Shown here piece after piece: positions 60,367 to 64,000 of a stretch of 64,000 bases of DNA. The position numbers were made by a program, and so were the translations under genes. Position 1 is the first letter of the stretch; the number at the start of each line of letters is the position of its first letter. The notes beneath the pieces were generated by a model. That model searched no databases. It was not told the origin of the DNA and saw nothing but the letters and a program-made list of their open reading frames with translations. Origin of the DNA: Microbotryum silenes-acaulis. Lineage: Eukaryota; Basidiomycota; Microbotryomycetes; Microbotryales; Microbotryaceae. The DNA lies in assembly GCA_003665825.1 (NCBI GenBank), contig QPFY01000008.1, positions 620,001 to 684,000 of the forward strand. The letters run 5' to 3'.

Positions 60367-61286
60367 TATAAAGTTTGGTGGGGAGAAGGGGGAAGGGGGG
60401 GAACTGTGAGGATCAGGCAGGGGCCGAGGTGGGATGTGCACAGGTCAGCGATCATTCTCGTTCTTTTTGTGGTTCATGTTGTTCCCCGTGTATGATCCCA
60501 TCGTAGTTGGCTTCCCCCTCCATCAACAAGCAGGACAGGGCAAAGCGGAGCTGGGAGCTGGGCTGGGCAGGCGGGCGCAACAGTGATGGGCGCAGAGTTG
60601 AACGTGGAACATGAGCCGGGCCCAATAGTGTCGTATCGCACATAGTTGCTCGAATTTTGAAAGCAGTCAATTGGCGTGGTCATATCGAATGCGAGGGCGA
60701 TCGTGCGAGTCGCGGGGTGGGTATACGTCGATGCGAAGCGGTTGCGTCGTTGGGCGCGGAGCCAGAGTCAGGGCCGGCTCTCGAGGCTTGTACGCCATCG
60801 CATCCGACTTTGTGGACCAGTTGGGTAGTGCGCATTCGAGTTGGACGAGCACGAGTCGTCCGTCCGGATTGATTAGCATGTCGAGGTCGAGGTGGTCGAG
60901 CGTCGTGCTGCGCCGAACAAATTCGAATGCGCGGGTTGTCGTTTCGCCCCCGTCGTCGCTCGTCGCTCGTTGCTCGTCGCTTGTCGCCTGCCGTTGCCCG
61001 CCGCTGCCTGCCTCACCCAGCGCCTGAGCCAGTCCACCTCGTGGGCCTGTCCTGCTCGGTACCTCCGATATGGCCTGTTCTGGGAATCCAGGCCCGATGC
61101 GTGCACTTACGTGAAAAAGTCGGTTGGCGGAGAGCAGTGGTCGACACGAACAAGATGCAAAGTGTAAGGCGAAGACGACCGACGGCCTGGGGGCAAGCGC
61201 CTGCCTTTGGCTGGCTGCCACTCGGGGGACTGGCGCACTGGCCTTTGCGTGCCGTCGTCGTCGTCTGGCGCGCGCCCGAAAAACCG

Positions 61287-61324
<38 letters not shown>

Positions 61325-61551
61325 CGGGCAGGAATAAAGTCCACCCCTTACGCGCCTTCGCGGGGCCTTTATTCGCTGTGTTCAATCGGCTGGGCTCGGC
61401 TGGGCTCGGCTGAGGCCCTGGCAGGGTCGAGCAAGAGCGAGCAGGGCCTAGCAGGGCTCTGAACCAGGCTGAACCCGCCCGCAAGCACTCGCGGCGGTCG
61501 TCGACGTCGCCTCTCACTCTTCTCCATCCGACAAGTACGTATCCGACGACC
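60367..61551. promoter_or_regulatory. Bidirectional ribosomal-protein promoter region, RPL6 / RPL36
   Basis: 1,185 bases between two divergent ribosomal protein start codons. Notable contents are a homopurine A35 tract (61287-61321), direct repeats of a GGCTGGGCTC-type unit (61388-61412) and a run of CGTCGCTCGT-type repeats around 60950-61000. Open frames on both strands here are byproducts of the GC-rich repeats. No other gene is supported. Confidence 0.6.
61287..61321. repeat. Poly(dA:dT) tract, 35 A
   Basis: Uninterrupted run of about 35 A on the plus strand, 230 bases upstream of the RPL36 ATG. Such tracts exclude nucleosomes at fungal ribosomal protein promoters (established for budding yeast). 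The exact count may be an assembly approximation. Confidence 0.9.
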
Positions 61552-62777
61552 ATGGTTGCCACGACTCGATCAAGTCAGTTCTCTCGTCTGTTCTACTCGC
61601 CTCTATTGGAACCTCAGTGCTGTCAGAGCGACATGGACGAGCGGATGGACGGTGCCGTCGAAGTGGCTCACCTCCCGCTCCCAAGGCCACTGTCCGGGCC
61701 ATGCGCTTGATAGCACTGCAGGGGAGACCGCCGCTTCGCAAAAACGCGCCCAGAACTGACGCCCACCCATCCCATCCCACCCCCTCCCCACCCCTCGCAT
61801 GCGTGTATCCTCCTCGACCACGCTCTCCAAACGATTTTTCCCATCATGACAGACTTGCCTTGGGGTATCAACAAGGGCCACCCGACGACGATCATCGCCA
61901 AGGCGCCCAAGCCGTCCAACAGGAAGGGCAAGCAATCCAACCGCCAGGCGTTCGTAAAATCGATCGTCCGAGAGGTACATTCATCGAGCGTTGCTACACG
62001 AGGACGATGTCTGGACGAGTGGCTTATTTCGACCTTGATGAATTGCATGACAGGTTGCCGGTTTCGCCCCCTACGAGCGACGAGTGATGGAATTGATTCG
62101 CAACTCCAAGGTGCGTCGTCGCTGCGAGCTCAATTGTCCGCTGGCCCCGCAGCTGGCGGCTCGCTGGCTGGCCTGGCATCAACCGTTGGCGGCAGTCCGA
62201 CCCAGGCTTCACGCTCGTGCTCTTCCCCATGCGCATCATACTGACTTCTCTTACTCGTCGACGCCACCTCTAACAGGACAAGAAGGCCCGCAAGCTGACC
62301 AAGAAGCGTGTAAGTAGCCATTCCATCACACGCGCAAGGGCGGGACCGATTGCATGGCTACGACGCGCCGCGGGGTCGATCCGAGGCTGATGTCGCGGAG
62401 GGTCGTCACCAGTCGAAGCGGGCACTGGGGAAAGAGGGGATATCTATCGGAAAAGAGAGAGAGAGAATGGAACAACCGGGAAAGCAGAGCAATGCAGAAG
62501 CAGACGGACTCGTGTGGTCTCCAGGGGCGGCGAGGGGAACAGACGGCTGCCCCGACCGCAACACATCATGATCAACAACTACACCGGACAATACGATGGC
62601 TGATCATCTTGACTCTCTCCAACAGCTTGGTACACTCCGCCGCGCCAAGCGCAAGGTCGATGAGCTCACCGGTGTCATCGGTAAGCTCTCAACCGCACAC
62701 CTTTCTGACCTCCATTGGCTTGCCAACTAACTCGCATTTCATTACTTACAGCTGAGCAACGTCGACACGCCGCCTAA
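61552..62777 (+). CDS. RPL36: 60S ribosomal protein L36 (eL36)
   Basis: Six exons: 61552-61573, 61853-61974, 62054-62110, 62277-62309, 62626-62680 and 62752-62777, 104 residues, the normal size. The protein reads MVATTRSNLPWGINKGHPTT, then [60 protein letters not shown] and ELTGVIAEQRRHAA, collinear with eukaryotic eL36. Component of the large ribosomal subunit. The coding sequence occupies 315 of 1,226 bases; the introns (78-316 bases) are longer than in other genes here. Introns 1, 4 and 5 fall where small coding pieces of 22, 33 and 26-55 nt are made. Shares the upstream region with RPL6. Confidence 0.97.
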
Positions 62778-63769
62778 ACGTCTTCTCTTGAATCGCCTCA
62801 TTGGAATCGACCCGGGCTATTTGAGGGGAAGTGCATCGGTGTGTGGGGGTGAAGGAAGGAGCGCAGTATGGTGATGATGATGATGATGATGATGACGGAT
62901 GGCGTAGCAGGCTTTCTCTTTGTCCTCGTCAGCTTCCAGGAGGGAGCGCGGCGGGGCAAATGTGCGCTGCTAAAAACAATGTCCTTTTCAAGATCAACTC
63001 ATTCACAACTCTGGCGGAGGGGCGTAATCAGTTCTTTTCGGAGAGAACGCGAGAAGGATGAGAGAGCATGAATGGGGCACGGTCCTCGGTTGCATCGTCT
63101 GACGCAAGTTGAGGAATCTTTCTCGCGATGCACATTTCTATCGAGTATTAGGGATCTCGTCGATCCCTCCTGTTCTTCTCCTTTCGTCGCCTCTCTGGGC
63201 CTCACCTAGCAGACACCTCTGCAAGATGTTTTCTTTTGTCATGCCACGGGAAGATACTGGTTTCAGGCCCACGTACGGCCAGAATGATCACACCAAGGAT
63301 CGGGGAAATGGCATGCGTCTCTGATTCGGGTCATTAGAGGTGAATGAATTTTGGCGTGGGGAGAGCAAGCCTCTCAGAAAGAAGTAGATAGGGATCCGGG
63401 TTTCGCATCCTGCGTGGTAACTGAAGGTGCTCTCGGCACATTTGCGCCCTCCATAAATACTTTTTATTTATTTATTTAGGTAGATTTCAGTAACAGTATA
63501 ATTATATTAATACCTAGAAACCTTCGGAAAAGTCGGAGGGAATGCTTTTACGCATACTCAGCTGCCGACGGCTCGGGCTGGGCTAGGCTGGGCTTGCAAG
63601 TGATCACTTCGAGCTCTCAGTGGACCCCCGGGCAGTCCCCGGGCCCCGGGACCCATCACGCTCTATCACGCTAGATCACGCTTGCCGAAGGCTCTGAACG
63701 CCGTGCGAGCGCCCAAGTCACCTCCTTCTTCGTCGTAACATTTCCTCCGACACTTCTTGATTTTCACGC
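62778..63769. other. RPL36 3' end and upstream region of the last gene
   Basis: 992 bases. Contains a GAT trinucleotide run (62873-62895), an AT-rich patch with ATTT repeats (63460-63520), a GC-rich palindromic patch of CCCGGG units (63622-63652) and three TCACGCT-type direct repeats (63656-63680) just upstream of the next start codon. No gene recognised. Confidence 0.5.
62873..62895. repeat. (GAT)n microsatellite
   Basis: About eight uninterrupted GAT units about 100 bases after the RPL36 stop codon. Confidence 0.9.
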
Positions 63770-64000
63770 ATGACCATGTTCGAGCCCACCAGTGTGACCC
63801 ATCATTTCGTCCTGAACCTGCGCAAAGCCGACTTGTCGACCGCCCACTGGTCCTCGTCGTTCCTCGTCGTCACTGGGTCGGGTCAAGGCTCTGAGCCCGA
63901 CTACAAGACGACCTGGCGCATCAGTTGGCTTCCCGACCGTCCTGCGTTGGAATTGGTCGAGGACATGGCGGGCAGTATTCGGCCTCAGGGGTGCTCGACC
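63770..64000 (+). CDS. 5' end of an unidentified protein-coding gene (runs off the window)
   Basis: An open frame starts at ATG 63770 (a second ATG follows two codons later) and stays open for 77 codons to the window edge. The protein begins MTMFEPTSVTHHFVLNLRKA, followed by LSTAHWSSSFLVVTGSGQGS and TTWRISWLPD. The codon use is like the neighbouring genes and the preceding leader is C/T-rich. The alternating hydrophobic pattern suggests beta-strands and a MATH/BTB-type N-terminus is possible, but I do not recognise a family from this fragment. Confidence 0.55.
   Translation, partial: MTMFEPTSVTHHFVLNLRKADLSTAHWSSSFLVVTGSGQGSEPDYKTTWRISWLPDRPALELVEDMAGSIRPQGCST

Noticed and set aside
60667..61562. 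Several open frames on both strands between RPL6 and RPL36
   Set aside because: They are low-complexity translations of GC-rich repeats and of the poly(A) tract (poly-Lys or poly-Phe), not genes.
62873..62895. GAT repeat as part of an acidic protein tract
   Set aside because: It lies after the RPL36 stop with no supported frame running through it; treated as a microsatellite.

Overview
This is a nuclear segment of a fungal genome. It carries alpha-tubulin, chitin synthase, a fungal Zn-cluster regulator, spliceosomal introns in nearly every gene, and two 60S ribosomal protein genes. Dense 40-90 nt introns, 5' microexons, Ala/Pro/Lys-rich linkers and moderately high GC coding sequence suggest a basidiomycete, perhaps a Pucciniomycotina yeast or anther-smut relative. 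That placement is an inference; no marker here fixes the species.

Layout. Bases 1-31251 are a compact core-gene block: the 3' part of a Zn2Cys6-type transcription factor (+), MOB1 (+), a DNA polymerase delta small subunit (+), HIS1 (-), GPI12/PIG-L (+), a type II membrane protein (-), ETF beta (+), eEF1B gamma (+), a TPR protein (-), and a complete 11-exon CSF1 bridge-like lipid-transfer gene (-) of about 3,351 codons. Bases 31252-41066 are an accessory island. It holds a 5'-truncated LINE C-terminus, an almost perfect 181-bp hairpin (34514-34694), and a full-length but coding-dead Ty1/copia element (35167-39666) with a 5-bp target duplication. The copia appears to have landed in an exon of an unidentified minus-strand gene, which also has an in-frame stop. 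Bases 41067-64000 return to core genes: a secreted tandem double-psi beta-barrel protein (-), alpha-tubulin (+), a chitin synthase (+), a mitochondrial helical-repeat protein (-), D-lactate dehydrogenase (+), a Ypk1/SGK-like AGC kinase (+), the divergent pair RPL6 (-)/RPL36 (+), and the start of an unidentified gene (+).

How the genes relate. There are no operons or metabolic clusters. The set is housekeeping: cell cycle and polarity (MOB1, YPK1, tubulin), wall synthesis (chitin synthase, barwin-like secreted protein), lipid and GPI biology (CSF1, GPI12; yeast Csf1 is itself linked to GPI-anchor lipid supply), mitochondrial electron entry (ETF beta, D-lactate dehydrogenase) and translation (eEF1B gamma, RPL6, RPL36). 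Exon models were built by hand. For most genes every junction was checked for GT-AG (or GC-AG) borders and consistent phase. The most unusual signals are the 181-bp hairpin, the copia insertion with unequal LTRs in a decayed host gene, GC-AG introns supported by protein motifs, and coding exons as short as 3 to 12 nt. I did not find a clearly new multi-gene system.
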